NCBI GenBank assembly: GCA_050299335.1
Contig: JBNKVT010000002.1
Span: forward strand, 1 to 64,000
Direction: 5' to 3'
From: JBNKVT01 sp050299335
GTDB lineage: Bacteria; Pseudomonadota; Alphaproteobacteria; Rhodobacterales; Rhodobacteraceae
DNA length: 64,000 bases
Position 1 is the stretch's first letter. Each line of letters opens with the position of its first letter. The translations under genes and the position numbers were made by a program. Below the pieces are notes generated by a model. It saw only the letters and a program-made list of their open reading frames with translations, was not told the DNA's origin and did not search any database. Below, piece by piece: positions 54,010 through 62,949 of this stretch.

Positions 54010-55107
54010 ATGGCACCAGACAAGAAAAACGGCACGGGGAGCCAGCCTCCCGGCAGTGAAGGGGATCCGTCGAACGGACACTCGGAGCGGCCGACGCTGA
54101 AGACCATCGCCTTCATGACCGGTCTCGGCGTCACCACGGTGTCGCGGGCGCTGAGCGATGCCCCGGATATCTCACCCGCCACCAAGGAGCGGGTGCGGCT
54201 GGTGGCGCGCCAGATCGGCTATCGCCCGAACCGGGCCGGGGTGCGGCTCAGGACCGGCAAGACGAACGTGATCGCGCTGGTGCTGAATATCGAGAACGAG
54301 GTGATGGGCGTCTCGTCACATCTGGTCTTCGGGGTGTCGCAGTATCTGGCGAATACGCCTTACCATCTGATCGTGACACCTTATGAGCTGGGCAAGGATC
54401 CGATGGAGGCAATCCGCTATGTGGTCGAGACCGGCTCGGCGGACGGGATCATCATTTCGCGGACCGAACCGGAAGACCCGCGGGTACAGTTCCTGCATGA
54501 GCGGAACTTTCCCTTTGCCACCCACGGGCGCACGCATATGGGGATCGAGCATCCCTATTACGATTTCGACAATGCCGAATATGCGCGGGTCGGGGTCGAT
54601 GTGATGGTGCGGCGGGGGCGCAAGCGGCTGGCGCTGCTGGGGCCGCCGACCGATCTGTCCTATGGGCAACACATGACCTCGGGCTTCGTGCGCGGGGTCG
54701 AGGAAAACGACCTTCTGGAAATCCCGATCCGCCGGGTGACCATCGACGATCCGCATACGCGGATCCAGGAGGAGATCGAGCGGATCATGACCTCGCGGCA
54801 CCGGCCGGACGGCTTGATCTGCGGCAGCGTGAACGGCGCGATTGCCGCCACCGCCGGGATCGAGGCTGCGGGGTTCAAGGTAGGAAGGGAAATCGATCTC
54901 TATGTGAAGGAAACCTTCCCGCTGATGGAAAGGTTCCGCTCGGAGATTTTCGTCGTCCACGAGGATTTCCGCGCCGCCGGGATGGGTCTCGGCCATGCGA
55001 TCCGGATGACGATCGACGGCGTGGCGCCGTCCGAGCTTCAGGTTCTGGAAAAACCGAACCTGTCCAGCGTCATTCAAAGCGGCAGACTTCAGGGATCACC
55101 CGTCTGA
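54010..55107 (+). CDS. LacI-family transcriptional regulator
   Basis: Encodes 365 residues. The N-terminal HTH and hinge are TLKTIAFMTGLGVTTVSRAL and SPATKERVRLVARQIGYRPN, with the hinge near NRAGVRLRTGKTN. The periplasmic-binding-like effector domain follows (VLNIENEVMGVSSHLVFG, then GLICGSVNGAIAATAGIEAAG). A 30-residue polar leader precedes the HTH, which is longer than usual. ATG 54010 is chosen; an upstream TTG at 53983 is possible, and neither has a good ribosome site. The regulator very probably controls the divergent sugar array in response to a sugar or sugar phosphate. It ends 38 bases inside the convergent secreted-protein gene. Confidence 0.93.
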   Translation: MAPDKKNGTGSQPPGSEGDPSNGHSERPTLKTIAFMTGLGVTTVSRALSDAPDISPATKERVRLVARQIGYRPNRAGVRLRTGKTNVIALVLNIENEVMGVSSHLVFGVSQYLANTPYHLIVTPYELGKDPMEAIRYVVETGSADGIIISRTEPEDPRVQFLHERNFPFATHGRTHMGIEHPYYDFDNAEYARVGVDVMVRRGRKRLALLGPPTDLSYGQHMTSGFVRGVEENDLLEIPIRRVTIDDPHTRIQEEIERIMTSRHRPDGLICGSVNGAIAATAGIEAAGFKVGREIDLYVKETFPLMERFRSEIFVVHEDFRAAGMGLGHAIRMTIDGVAPSELQVLEKPNLSSVIQSGRLQGSPV

Positions 55108-55522
55108 AACGCGGGCAGTAGATATCCCAGTCCCACCAGGCGTCGGTCGCACCGATGGCATAGTCCACCGGCACCCACATCCGCCCCGATTGCTGGAAAA
55201 GCACCTGCATCGCCGCCCCGTCCATCTCGGCCGGATCGCGGTTGAACCAGCGCACCATCGGCGTGTCGGCAAGATCAATCGCTCCGCCGCCCGGCCGCTG
55301 CGGCAGCAGCATGGCAAAGGCGACCTGACCCGAGACGCGCAGATCCTGCACCACGAACTCCACCGGATCGCCTAGCTGCCATTCGGCGATGGGCCGGATC
55401 GCATCCATGAGGTCGGCCCGCAACTCCGAGCCGCGCTCAGGTTCGGTCCAGCTCTGCTGGGCCCGGGCTGCCGACTGGCACATCAGCGCGACGAGGACGG
55501 TGGCAAGGGCTGGCAGTCGCAT
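55070..55522 (-). CDS. Hypothetical secreted protein
   Basis: Encodes 150 residues. A signal peptide (MRLPALATVLVALMCQSAARA) precedes a mature part with MDAIRPIAEWQLGDPVEFVV, an internal VSGQVAFAMLLPQRPGG and a terminal YCPRFRRVIPEVCRF with two Cys. No family is recognised. It overlaps the end of the LacI gene by 38 bases (convergent). The upstream 200 bases before topA are free. Conservation of the strand and helix pattern makes it likely to be real. Confidence 0.72.
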   Translation of the reverse strand: MRLPALATVLVALMCQSAARAQQSWTEPERGSELRADLMDAIRPIAEWQLGDPVEFVVQDLRVSGQVAFAMLLPQRPGGGAIDLADTPMVRWFNRDPAEMDGAAMQVLFQQSGRMWVPVDYAIGATDAWWDWDIYCPRFRRVIPEVCRFE

Positions 55523-55722
55523 GGGCTCGGTCTCTCCCTGTTCCGGCGCTCCGTTCCGGCGATCCGTTCATGTTTCGTTAACCCGTGCCTGACACAAATC
55601 GCCACTCGGGCTGATTGGGGACCCGGGGACCCCTGCCGCGAACTGCCCCATTGACAAGGCCCGCGCGGCACCCACATGTTCGCCGCCCATTGAAGCCCGT
55701 GTCAAATCAGGAGAATGTGTGC

Positions 55723-58290
55723 ATGGCCGTTGTCGTCGTCGAAAGCCCTGCCAAGGCGAAAACGATCAACAAGTATCTCGGCCCGGATTACACGGTTCTC
55801 GCCTCCTATGGCCATGTGCGGGACCTGCCCGCCAAGGACGGATCGGTCGATACCGAGAACGGGTTCGAGATGATCTGGGAGGTCGATCCGAAGTCCCAGA
55901 AACATGTCCGCGCCATCGCCGAGGCGCTCAAGGATGACGACAAGCTGATTCTCGCCACCGACCCTGACCGCGAGGGCGAGGCGATCTCTTGGCATCTGCT
56001 GGAGGCGCTGACCAAGCGCCGGGCGGTGAAGAAAACCACCCCGGTCGAGCGCGTGGTCTTCAACGCCATCACCAAGTCCGCCGTCACCGATGCGATGGCG
56101 CATCCCCGCCAGATCGACATGGAACTGGTCGAGGCCTATCTGGCCCGCCGGGCCCTGGACTATCTCGTCGGCTTCAACCTCAGCCCGGTTCTGTGGCGCA
56201 AACTGCCGGGGTCGCGCTCCGCCGGGCGGGTGCAGTCGGTCTGCCTGCGCCTCATCGTCGAACGCGAAATGGAGATCGAGGCATTCCGTCCCCGCGAATA
56301 CTGGTCGGTCACGGCGATGCTGGCGACGCCGCGCGGCCAGGAATTCGAGGCCCGGCTGACGGTGCTTGGCGGCAAGAAGCTCGACAAGTTCGATATCGAG
56401 ACGGAAACTGCCGCCGGTCTCGCCGTCGCCGCGATCAATTCGCGCGACCTGAAGATCGACAGCGTCACTGCCAAGCCCGCCACCCGCAATCCGTCCGCGC
56501 CCTTCATGACCTCGACCCTGCAGCAGGAGGCCAGCCGGAAATTCTCGATGGGCGCCCAGCAGACCATGCGCGCCGCGCAGCGGCTCTACGAGGCCGGCTA
56601 TATCACCTATATGCGGACCGACGGCATCGACATGGCCCCCGAGGCGGTGATGGCGGCGCGCGACGAGATCAAGTCGCGCTATGGCGACAAATACGTGCCG
56701 AAGAGCCCGCGCATGTACAAGAACAAGGCCAAGAACGCGCAAGAGGCGCATGAATGCATCCGCCCCACCGACATGTCCGCCGATCCCTCGAAACTGGCCA
56801 AGCTGGAACCGGATCAGCGCAAGCTCTACGACCTGATCTGGAAACGCACCCTGGCCAGCCAGATGGAAGCGGCGCGGTTCGAGCGCACCACGGTCGAGAT
56901 CGTCTCTGCAGATGGCCAGGTGGGGCTCAGGGCCACCGGCCAGGTGGTGAAATTCGACGGCTTCCTGAAGGTCTATGAGGAAGGCCGCGACGACGCGGTC
57001 CTCGATGATGACGACAAGCGCCTGCCCCAGATCATGGAAGGCGAGGCTGCCGACAAGCGCGCCGTCACCCCCGAGCAGCATTTCACCCAGCCGCCGCCGC
57101 GCTATACCGAGGCGACGCTGGTGAAAAGGATGGAGGAACTGGGCATCGGGCGGCCTTCGACCTATGCCTCGATCGTGACCACCATTCAGGACCGCGGCTA
57201 TGTGAGGAAGGAATCCAACCGGTTGATTCCGGAGGATAAGGGGCGGCTGGTGACGGCCTTTCTGGAGAATTACTTCTCGCGCTATGTGAGCTATGATTTC
57301 ACCGCCGGTCTGGAAGAGGAACTCGACGAAATCACCTCCGGCGACAAGGAATGGAAGAAGGTGCTCGACGGGTTCTGGAAGGATTTCTCCGCCGCCATCG
57401 GCGAGACCTCGGAACTGCGGATCACAGAGGTGCTGGAGAAGATCAACGAGGTGCTGGAACCGCATCTCTTCCCGCCCACCGAGGACGGCACCGACCCGCG
57501 CATCTGCAAGAATTGCGGCAATGGCCGGCTGTCCATGCGCACCGCGCGCTCGGGCGGGGCGTTCATCGGATGCTCGAACTATCCCGAATGCCGCTACACC
57601 CGTCCCCTGGCCGGCGAGGTCGAGGGCGGCGATATCGCCGGGCCCGATGGCAAGCTTCTGGGCCATGACGACAATGGCGTGCCCGTGACCCTGCGCTCGG
57701 GCCGCTTCGGGCCTTACGTGCAGCTGGGCGAGCAGGAGGACGGCTCGGACGAAAAGCCCAAACGCTCCTCGATCCCCAAGGGGATGGACCTTGCCGCCGT
57801 CGATCTGGCCAAGGCGCTTGAATTGCTGTCCCTGCCGCGTTTCATCGGCAAGCACCCCGAGGACGGCGCGCCCATCGAGGCGTCGCTGGGGCGCTATGGT
57901 CCTTACGTGAAGCACGGGCGCGTCTACGCCAATATCAAGGATGCCGACGAGCTGTTCACCATTGGCATGAACCGGGCCGTGGAACTGCTGGCCCAGAAGG
58001 CTGCCGCGCGCGGTGGCCGGGCGGCGGCGAAGCCCTTGAAGGAACTGGGCGAGCACCCCGGTGAGGGCGGGCCGGTGAACGTGATGGACGGACGTTACGG
58101 ACCTTACGTTAAATGGGGCAAGGTGAACGCCACCCTGCCGAAAGATGTCGAACCGGCCGATGTGACCATGGAACAGGCCGTGGAACTGATCACGGCAAAG
58201 GTCGGGGAGAAAAAGACCAGGCGGAAGGCGGCACCGAAAAAGGCCGCCGCGAAGAAGGCGGCCTCGAAATCGAAGGCCGGGGCGGATTGA
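55723..58290 (+). CDS. topA: DNA topoisomerase I
   Basis: Encodes 855 residues. TOPRIM motifs are VVVVESPAKAKTINKYLG and ATDPDREGEAISWHL; the catalytic Tyr is Y296 (GYITYMRTDG). The gate domains follow, then one four-Cys zinc finger (CKNCGNGRL, GCSNYPECRY). C-terminal RYGPYVK-type repeats occur three times (SGRFGPYVQLG, LGRYGPYVKHG, DGRYGPYVKWG), and the tail is Lys/Ala-rich. It relaxes negative supercoils. ATG 55723 follows CAGGAGAATG, about nine bases away; a longer frame before it lacks a ribosome site and consists of basic residues. Confidence 0.97.
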   Translation: MAVVVVESPAKAKTINKYLGPDYTVLASYGHVRDLPAKDGSVDTENGFEMIWEVDPKSQKHVRAIAEALKDDDKLILATDPDREGEAISWHLLEALTKRRAVKKTTPVERVVFNAITKSAVTDAMAHPRQIDMELVEAYLARRALDYLVGFNLSPVLWRKLPGSRSAGRVQSVCLRLIVEREMEIEAFRPREYWSVTAMLATPRGQEFEARLTVLGGKKLDKFDIETETAAGLAVAAINSRDLKIDSVTAKPATRNPSAPFMTSTLQQEASRKFSMGAQQTMRAAQRLYEAGYITYMRTDGIDMAPEAVMAARDEIKSRYGDKYVPKSPRMYKNKAKNAQEAHECIRPTDMSADPSKLAKLEPDQRKLYDLIWKRTLASQMEAARFERTTVEIVSADGQVGLRATGQVVKFDGFLKVYEEGRDDAVLDDDDKRLPQIMEGEAADKRAVTPEQHFTQPPPRYTEATLVKRMEELGIGRPSTYASIVTTIQDRGYVRKESNRLIPEDKGRLVTAFLENYFSRYVSYDFTAGLEEELDEITSGDKEWKKVLDGFWKDFSAAIGETSELRITEVLEKINEVLEPHLFPPTEDGTDPRICKNCGNGRLSMRTARSGGAFIGCSNYPECRYTRPLAGEVEGGDIAGPDGKLLGHDDNGVPVTLRSGRFGPYVQLGEQEDGSDEKPKRSSIPKGMDLAAVDLAKALELLSLPRFIGKHPEDGAPIEASLGRYGPYVKHGRVYANIKDADELFTIGMNRAVELLAQKAAARGGRAAAKPLKELGEHPGEGGPVNVMDGRYGPYVKWGKVNATLPKDVEPADVTMEQAVELITAKVGEKKTRRKAAPKKAAAKKAASKSKAGAD

Positions 58291-58414
58291 CGGGCCTTCG
58301 CGCGTCTCTGAAGTCGACGGGACCCCGCCGCAGACACCACGATGAACTTCTGGCCAGCCCCAGACAGGCGTGGTAACGAATGGCGCAATCTTTTGACCCA
58401 AGGGACATGCCAGA

Positions 58415-60034
58415 TTGCCGACCTACAGCCAACGCGCCCGGATCGCGTTCTTTTCCACCGTCGACACCGAAAACACCCGCCTGAAGCTGATGCTCTGGCT
58501 CGCCGACGCCCCCGAGGGCACCGAAGAGCGTCCCTGGAGCGTCAATGACCGCAAGGGTTACCGGTCCTGGCCGTTCAAGGACCGCAAGGATCTGGTGCCC
58601 GAGGGCTATGTCTCGATTGTCATGGCCAAGGACCCGGTGATGCGGCTGTTCGAGGTCTGGTTCGACCATGTCTTCCCCGGCAGGTTCAAGAAGGCCGGCG
58701 AGCTCGGTGTGCTGCAGGAGGCGGGGCTGGACGCCAACCCGACTTTCGAGGAATTCATCACCAGGTTCGACGATTACAGCGAAAAGACCAGCATCCTCAA
58801 GAACCGCTGGGGTCCGATCGCCATGAAATACGGCCCGGATATCGGCCGCATCGATCGCATCTTCAAACCGCATGAATTCGACGAGGCGGTGGATTTCGTC
58901 GCGGACCGCGCCGGGATGGAACGCGAGTTGACTTATCCGCCCAAGCCGCCCGCCCACGACCTGATCCCCATCGACAAGGCGATCCTGCCCAAGCTGAAAC
59001 AGATCACCGCCGGGGAATACAAGTATTACAAAGGGGTCTACAGCTTCGACGACAGCCCGCTGGTCCGCGCGGCGGTGTCCATGGAGGCCAAGGCACGCGA
59101 ACCTTTCCCCGAGATCACCCGCGTGGTCGAGAAGACCCCAGTCGAGCATCTGACCGTCACGACGATGCTGAAGGAACATCCCGATCTGGTCCGGCGTTTC
59201 GTGAGCTATTACAAGGATATCGGCTTCAGCCGGATCAATCTCTATTTCGACGATCCCCAGGATCCGATGATCGCGGAACTGAAGGACGATCCCATCGTCG
59301 TCTCGCATCCGATGGACGAGAAATTTTGGGAGGGCCGCGAGCGGCGCAATGCGCTCGAGGCGCGGCAGACCATCTGTTTCATGGAAGCCTATGAGCGGCA
59401 GAAGGACGGCTGGATGTTCTTCTGCGACGCCGACGAGTTTCTCTGGCCGAACGGCTCGATGCACGATTTCCTCGAGACGGTGCCCGAGGACCAGGCGCTG
59501 GTCCGCGCCCGCTCTTGCGAGCCGGTCTGGCGCGCAAGCTCGGATATCAACACGCTCTTCAGCGCCGATCTGGTCCGGCGGCCCTTCTACAAGGCGGTCT
59601 GGCGGCAGATCGGGGAAAGGCTCTATGGCGGCGAGGGCAAGGAATTCTTCAAATGGGGGCTCCTGTCACACATTGTCGGCAAATACATGGTCCGCTGCGG
59701 CGAGGATATCCAGCGCTTCGGCACCCACAAGGCCTTCTTCCGCGACGGGCGTTACCGGCATGTGACCGAGGAACCGGGGGCGGCGAGCATGTATCTCATC
59801 CACTACGACGCGATGAGCTTTCCGCATTGGGCCGGCAAGCTCGACCGGCGGCTGGTAAAGGGGCATTCCTATGCCGGGCAGACGGATCAGCGCATTCTGC
59901 AGGTCAAGGCCTATCAGAAGGCGAAGAAGCGCGGCGAGACGGAAAAGCTGTTCCGGAGGCTCTATACGCTTGGCGAGGAAGAAGAGCGGTTGCAGGGTTT
60001 CTACGGCAAGCTCTTCGAGTTGAAGGCCTTCTGA
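58415..60034 (+). CDS. Two-domain glycosyltransferase, GT2-like
   Basis: Encodes 539 residues from a TTG, with AGGGA about nine bases upstream. The C-terminal part (about 250-500) is a Glyco_tranf_2_4-like domain: VTTMLKEHPDLVRRFVSYYK (chain-binding strand) and MFFCDADEFLWPNGS, the DxD-type metal and nucleotide-sugar motif. The N-terminal 240 residues include SIVMAKDPVMRLFEVWFDHV, which recalls sulfotransferase-type DPVxR segments, but no P-loop is visible. Such proteins often decorate capsule or exopolysaccharide. No neighbouring polysaccharide genes are in the window, so its target is unknown. Confidence 0.78.
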   Translation: MPTYSQRARIAFFSTVDTENTRLKLMLWLADAPEGTEERPWSVNDRKGYRSWPFKDRKDLVPEGYVSIVMAKDPVMRLFEVWFDHVFPGRFKKAGELGVLQEAGLDANPTFEEFITRFDDYSEKTSILKNRWGPIAMKYGPDIGRIDRIFKPHEFDEAVDFVADRAGMERELTYPPKPPAHDLIPIDKAILPKLKQITAGEYKYYKGVYSFDDSPLVRAAVSMEAKAREPFPEITRVVEKTPVEHLTVTTMLKEHPDLVRRFVSYYKDIGFSRINLYFDDPQDPMIAELKDDPIVVSHPMDEKFWEGRERRNALEARQTICFMEAYERQKDGWMFFCDADEFLWPNGSMHDFLETVPEDQALVRARSCEPVWRASSDINTLFSADLVRRPFYKAVWRQIGERLYGGEGKEFFKWGLLSHIVGKYMVRCGEDIQRFGTHKAFFRDGRYRHVTEEPGAASMYLIHYDAMSFPHWAGKLDRRLVKGHSYAGQTDQRILQVKAYQKAKKRGETEKLFRRLYTLGEEEERLQGFYGKLFELKAF

Positions 60035-60123
60035 CGCGATCCCGTCCCGGCAGGTTTTGCGGCCGCGGGCAGCGCCTGGGCGGAATGACCCACCCGTCAC
60101 CCGCCCCAACGGTCCGAGAGAAG

Positions 60124-60168
60124 CGCTTTCTTGCAAAGAAAGCGGCCGAAATCTTTGAAAGATTTCGG
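60124..60168. terminator. Tandem hairpins after the glycosyltransferase
   Basis: CGCTTTCTT/AAGAAAGCG (60124-60144, loop GCA) is followed directly by CCGAAATCTT/AAGATTTCGG (60146-60168, loop TGA). Both stems are perfect. The pair lies between convergent genes, so bidirectional termination is likely. Confidence 0.7.
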
Positions 60169-60227
60169 TGGCTTACGACTCACAAACTGTCCGGTCGCGG
60201 GTCGTTTCGCGGCCCGCGGCGCAGGAG

Positions 60228-60644
60228 CTATGTCGTACTCGGATCGCTCACCAGCCTTGCAAGGCAACCGCGTATCCCCTCGGGAAAACGGACCGGTCGT
60301 CCGGCAATCGACACGAAGGCGATCCGCACTTGCGCCCCGGCGATTGGCATGTCGCCGCGCCGGATCGTCTGGCGCATATCCAGGCTTGCCGCTCCGAGAC
60401 GCAACAAGCGGGACTCCACCGTCAGGAGATCATCGAAACGCGCTGGAGCAAGATAGTCGATACCGATCCGCCGCGCCGCAAACACCGCCCCGGTTTCCTC
60501 GCGCAGGCGTCTCTGATCGATACCGGCGTCGCGCACCGCCTCGGACCGGCCGCGTTCGAGATATTTCAGATAATTGGCGTGATAGACGATCCCGGCCATA
60601 TCGGTGTCCTCGTAATAGACCCTGACCGTTATCCGGTGTTGCAT
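60228..60644 (-). CDS. ybgC: YbgC-family acyl-CoA thioesterase (Tol-Pal cluster type)
   Basis: Encodes 138 residues, a normal hot-dog-fold length. The YbgC active-site stretch is VYYEDTDMAGIVYHANYLKYL, with the catalytic Asp in EDTD; further on is DDLLTVESRLLRLGAASLDM. It hydrolyses short-chain acyl-CoA. In proteobacteria it is usually the first gene of the tol-pal operon; here it follows ruvB, 14 bases downstream, and tolQ would lie further left but is not present in the window. The common ruvCAB-ybgC-tol order of proteobacteria is therefore broken after ybgC. Confidence 0.9.
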   Translation of the reverse strand: MQHRITVRVYYEDTDMAGIVYHANYLKYLERGRSEAVRDAGIDQRRLREETGAVFAARRIGIDYLAPARFDDLLTVESRLLRLGAASLDMRQTIRRGDMPIAGAQVRIAFVSIAGRPVRFPEGIRGCLARLVSDPSTT

Positions 60645-60658
60645 TGGCGCGGTCTCCG

Positions 60659-61693
60659 CTACTGGCTGTCGAAGAGGTCGTCCGAGTGCCTCGCAGGTGC
60701 GGCAATCCCCAGATGCCGCCAGGCCTTCGCCGCCAGCATCCGCCCACGCGGGGTCCTCTGGATGAGGCCCTGTTGCAGCAGGAACGGCTCGATCACCTCC
60801 TCGATGGCGTCCCGCGCCTCTGAAAGCGCCGCCGCGATCGTCTCCACCCCCACCGGGCCACCGCCATAATTCTCGGCGAGCAGCCGCAGATAGCGCCTGT
60901 CCGCCCCGTCGAGCCCGAGATCGTCGACCGCCAGCCGCGTCAGCGCCCTGTCGGCAATCTCGGCTGTCACCCTGCCGTCGCCCTCGACAATGGCAAAATC
61001 CACCACCCGACGAAGCAGCCGCCCGGCGATCCTCGGCGTGCCCCGGGCACGGCGGGCGATCTCATGGGCGCCGTCGGGGGTGGCGGCGGCATCGAGCAGC
61101 CGCGCGGCGCGTTCGACAATCTCGACCAGTTCGCCCACCTCGTAGAATTCCAGACGCGTCGGGATGCCGAAACGATCGCGGAGCGGGGTGGTGAGAAGGC
61201 CCAGCCGCGTTGTCGCCCCGACCAGGGTGAAAGGCTGCAGATCGATGCGGACAGTACGCGCCGCGGGGCCTTCACCGATGACGAGGTCGAGGGCGAAATC
61301 CTCGAGCGCAGGGTAGAGCACCTCCTCGACGGCCGGATTCATGCGATGGATCTCGTCGATGAACAACACGTCCCGTGCATCGAGATTGGTCAGGATCGCC
61401 GCAAGATCGCCGGCCCTGGCCAGTACCGGGCCGGAGGTCATGCGGAAATTCACCCCCAGTTCGCGGGCCATGATCTGGGCGAGCGTCGTCTTGCCCAGCC
61501 CCGGAGGCCCGTAGAAAAGCGTGTGGTCCATGGCCTGACCACGGGTCTTCGCACTCTCGATGAAGACGGCCAGGTTGGCACGGGCCTCGCGCTGGCCGAT
61601 GAATTCGGCCAGGGTCTGGGGCCTGAGCGCCCGGTCGGCATCCTCGGGACGGGGAGCGGGGCGTAGGGTCGGGTCGGGCGCGTCCATGCTCAT
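60659..61693 (-). CDS. ruvB: Holliday junction branch-migration helicase subunit RuvB
   Basis: Encodes 344 residues. AAA+ core with Walker A YGPPGLGKTTLAQIMA near residue 62, Walker B VLFIDEIHRMNPAVEEVLYP and sensor 1 TLVGATTRLGLLTTPLRDRF. The C-terminal winged helix has RTPRGRMLAAKAWRHLG. Hexamers power branch migration with RuvA. The start overlaps the ruvA stop by four bases. Confidence 0.98.
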   Translation of the reverse strand: MSMDAPDPTLRPAPRPEDADRALRPQTLAEFIGQREARANLAVFIESAKTRGQAMDHTLFYGPPGLGKTTLAQIMARELGVNFRMTSGPVLARAGDLAAILTNLDARDVLFIDEIHRMNPAVEEVLYPALEDFALDLVIGEGPAARTVRIDLQPFTLVGATTRLGLLTTPLRDRFGIPTRLEFYEVGELVEIVERAARLLDAAATPDGAHEIARRARGTPRIAGRLLRRVVDFAIVEGDGRVTAEIADRALTRLAVDDLGLDGADRRYLRLLAENYGGGPVGVETIAAALSEARDAIEEVIEPFLLQQGLIQRTPRGRMLAAKAWRHLGIAAPARHSDDLFDSQ

Positions 61694-62367
61694 CCCTTCG
61701 GAGCCAGGTTTTTCAGCGCCAGCCGGATCAGGTCCCCTGCCCCGGTACCCTCCGCTTCGCCTGCGGCCTCGGCGACGGCGGCTGCGGCATCGCCATGGGC
61801 GTAGCCGAGATTGACGAGAGCGGACAGAGCATCCGCCTGGGCGCCGGCGTCGAAGCCGGAGAGGCGGGCCGTCTCAGCCTCCGGCTGAGCCTGCGGCTTC
61901 GCCGCAGGGGTTTCGGGCTTGCCCGAAACCACGGCCCGCTGGCTACCACCGGCACCCATCGCCATGACGGCATGGGCCTTGTTCTGAAGCTCCATGACCA
62001 CCCGCTGCGCCAGTTTCGGCCCCACGCCCGGCGCGGCGCGGATGGCCGCGACATCGCCCAGCGCCAGGGCTCGGCTCACGCCTTCGGCCCCGATCGTGCC
62101 GAGGATCGCCAGCGCCGCCTTGGCCCCGACCCCCTGCACCGAGGTCAAGAGCCGGTGCCATTCCTTTTCGGCAAGCGTGAGAAACCCGATGAGTTGCAAA
62201 AGATCCTCGCGGACGACGAGTTCGGTGAAAAGCGCCACATGCCCTTCGCCGGGCAGGGCGGCAAGGGTGCGTTCCGAGCAAAAGACCAGGTAGCCGACCC
62301 CACCGGTGTCGATCAGCAGATGGTCGTCGCCCTTGTACTCGATCCGGCCTGAAATCTTGCCGATCAC
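61690..62367 (-). CDS. ruvA: Holliday junction branch-migration protein RuvA
   Basis: Encodes 225 residues from a GTG at 62367 (GTGA overlap with ruvC). The N-terminal OB domain has MIGKISGRIEYKGDDHLLID; the two helix-hairpin-helix motifs are TSVQGVGAKAALAILGTIG and AAPGVGPKLAQRVVMEL; the C-terminal RuvB-contact domain is DALSALVNLGYAHGDAAAAV. Tetramers bind the four-way junction. A linker of about 40 residues rich in Pro/Ala/Gln (PETPAAKPQAQPEAE) is somewhat long. Confidence 0.97.
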   Translation of the reverse strand: MIGKISGRIEYKGDDHLLIDTGGVGYLVFCSERTLAALPGEGHVALFTELVVREDLLQLIGFLTLAEKEWHRLLTSVQGVGAKAALAILGTIGAEGVSRALALGDVAAIRAAPGVGPKLAQRVVMELQNKAHAVMAMGAGGSQRAVVSGKPETPAAKPQAQPEAETARLSGFDAGAQADALSALVNLGYAHGDAAAAVAEAAGEAEGTGAGDLIRLALKNLAPKG

Positions 62368-62870
62368 GCCCCGGCCCTCGCCAGTGCGAGATCGAGTTTG
62401 CCTGCGAACTGCGCGTGATGTGCATGGCAAAGCGCGATCGCCAGCGCGTCGGCGGCATCGGCCCCGGCCAGCTTCACGCCGGGAAGCTGCAGTTTCACCA
62501 TATGCTCGACCTGATGCTTTTCGGCATGGCCTACCCCGACCACCACCTTCTTCACCGCGTTCGGGGCGTATTCCGCCACCGCCAGCCCCGCCCGCGCCGG
62601 GACCAGCATGGCGATCCCCCGCGCCTGGCCGAGTTTCAGCGTGCCGACGGCATCCTTGTTGACGAAGGTCTGTTCGACCGCCGCCGTCTCGGGCGCGAAG
62701 CGGGCGACGACATCGGTCAGCTGTTCGAAGAGCGAAAAGAGCCGTTCGGCGAGGTCGCTGCCTTCGCCGGTGCACACACCGTTGCCGACATGGGTCACCC
62801 GTGTCCCCGCAACATCCACGATCCCCCAGCCCATGCGCCTCAGCCCCGGGTCGATGCCTATGACACGCAT
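62364..62870 (-). CDS. ruvC: Holliday junction resolvase RuvC
   Basis: Encodes 168 residues. The four catalytic acids are D7 (VIGIDPGLRR), E66 (AAVEQTFVN), D138 and D141 (AGADAADALAIALCHAH). The dimeric endonuclease cuts recombination junctions after RuvAB migration. It is the first of the leftward ruvCAB set; its promoter should lie in 62871-62949. Confidence 0.98.
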   Translation of the reverse strand: MRVIGIDPGLRRMGWGIVDVAGTRVTHVGNGVCTGEGSDLAERLFSLFEQLTDVVARFAPETAAVEQTFVNKDAVGTLKLGQARGIAMLVPARAGLAVAEYAPNAVKKVVVGVGHAEKHQVEHMVKLQLPGVKLAGADAADALAIALCHAHHAQFAGKLDLALARAGA

Positions 62871-62949
62871 CCGCCTGCTCCGCCCTAAATCTTCTCGTTA
62901 ACCCTGCCTTAGCACAAAAAGAGAACACGCGCCAAGCGCGAAGCACCCA

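Noticed and set aside
55702..58401. An 899-codon minus-strand open frame antisense to topA
   Set aside because: topA has complete motifs on the plus strand; the antisense product has no recognisable domain.
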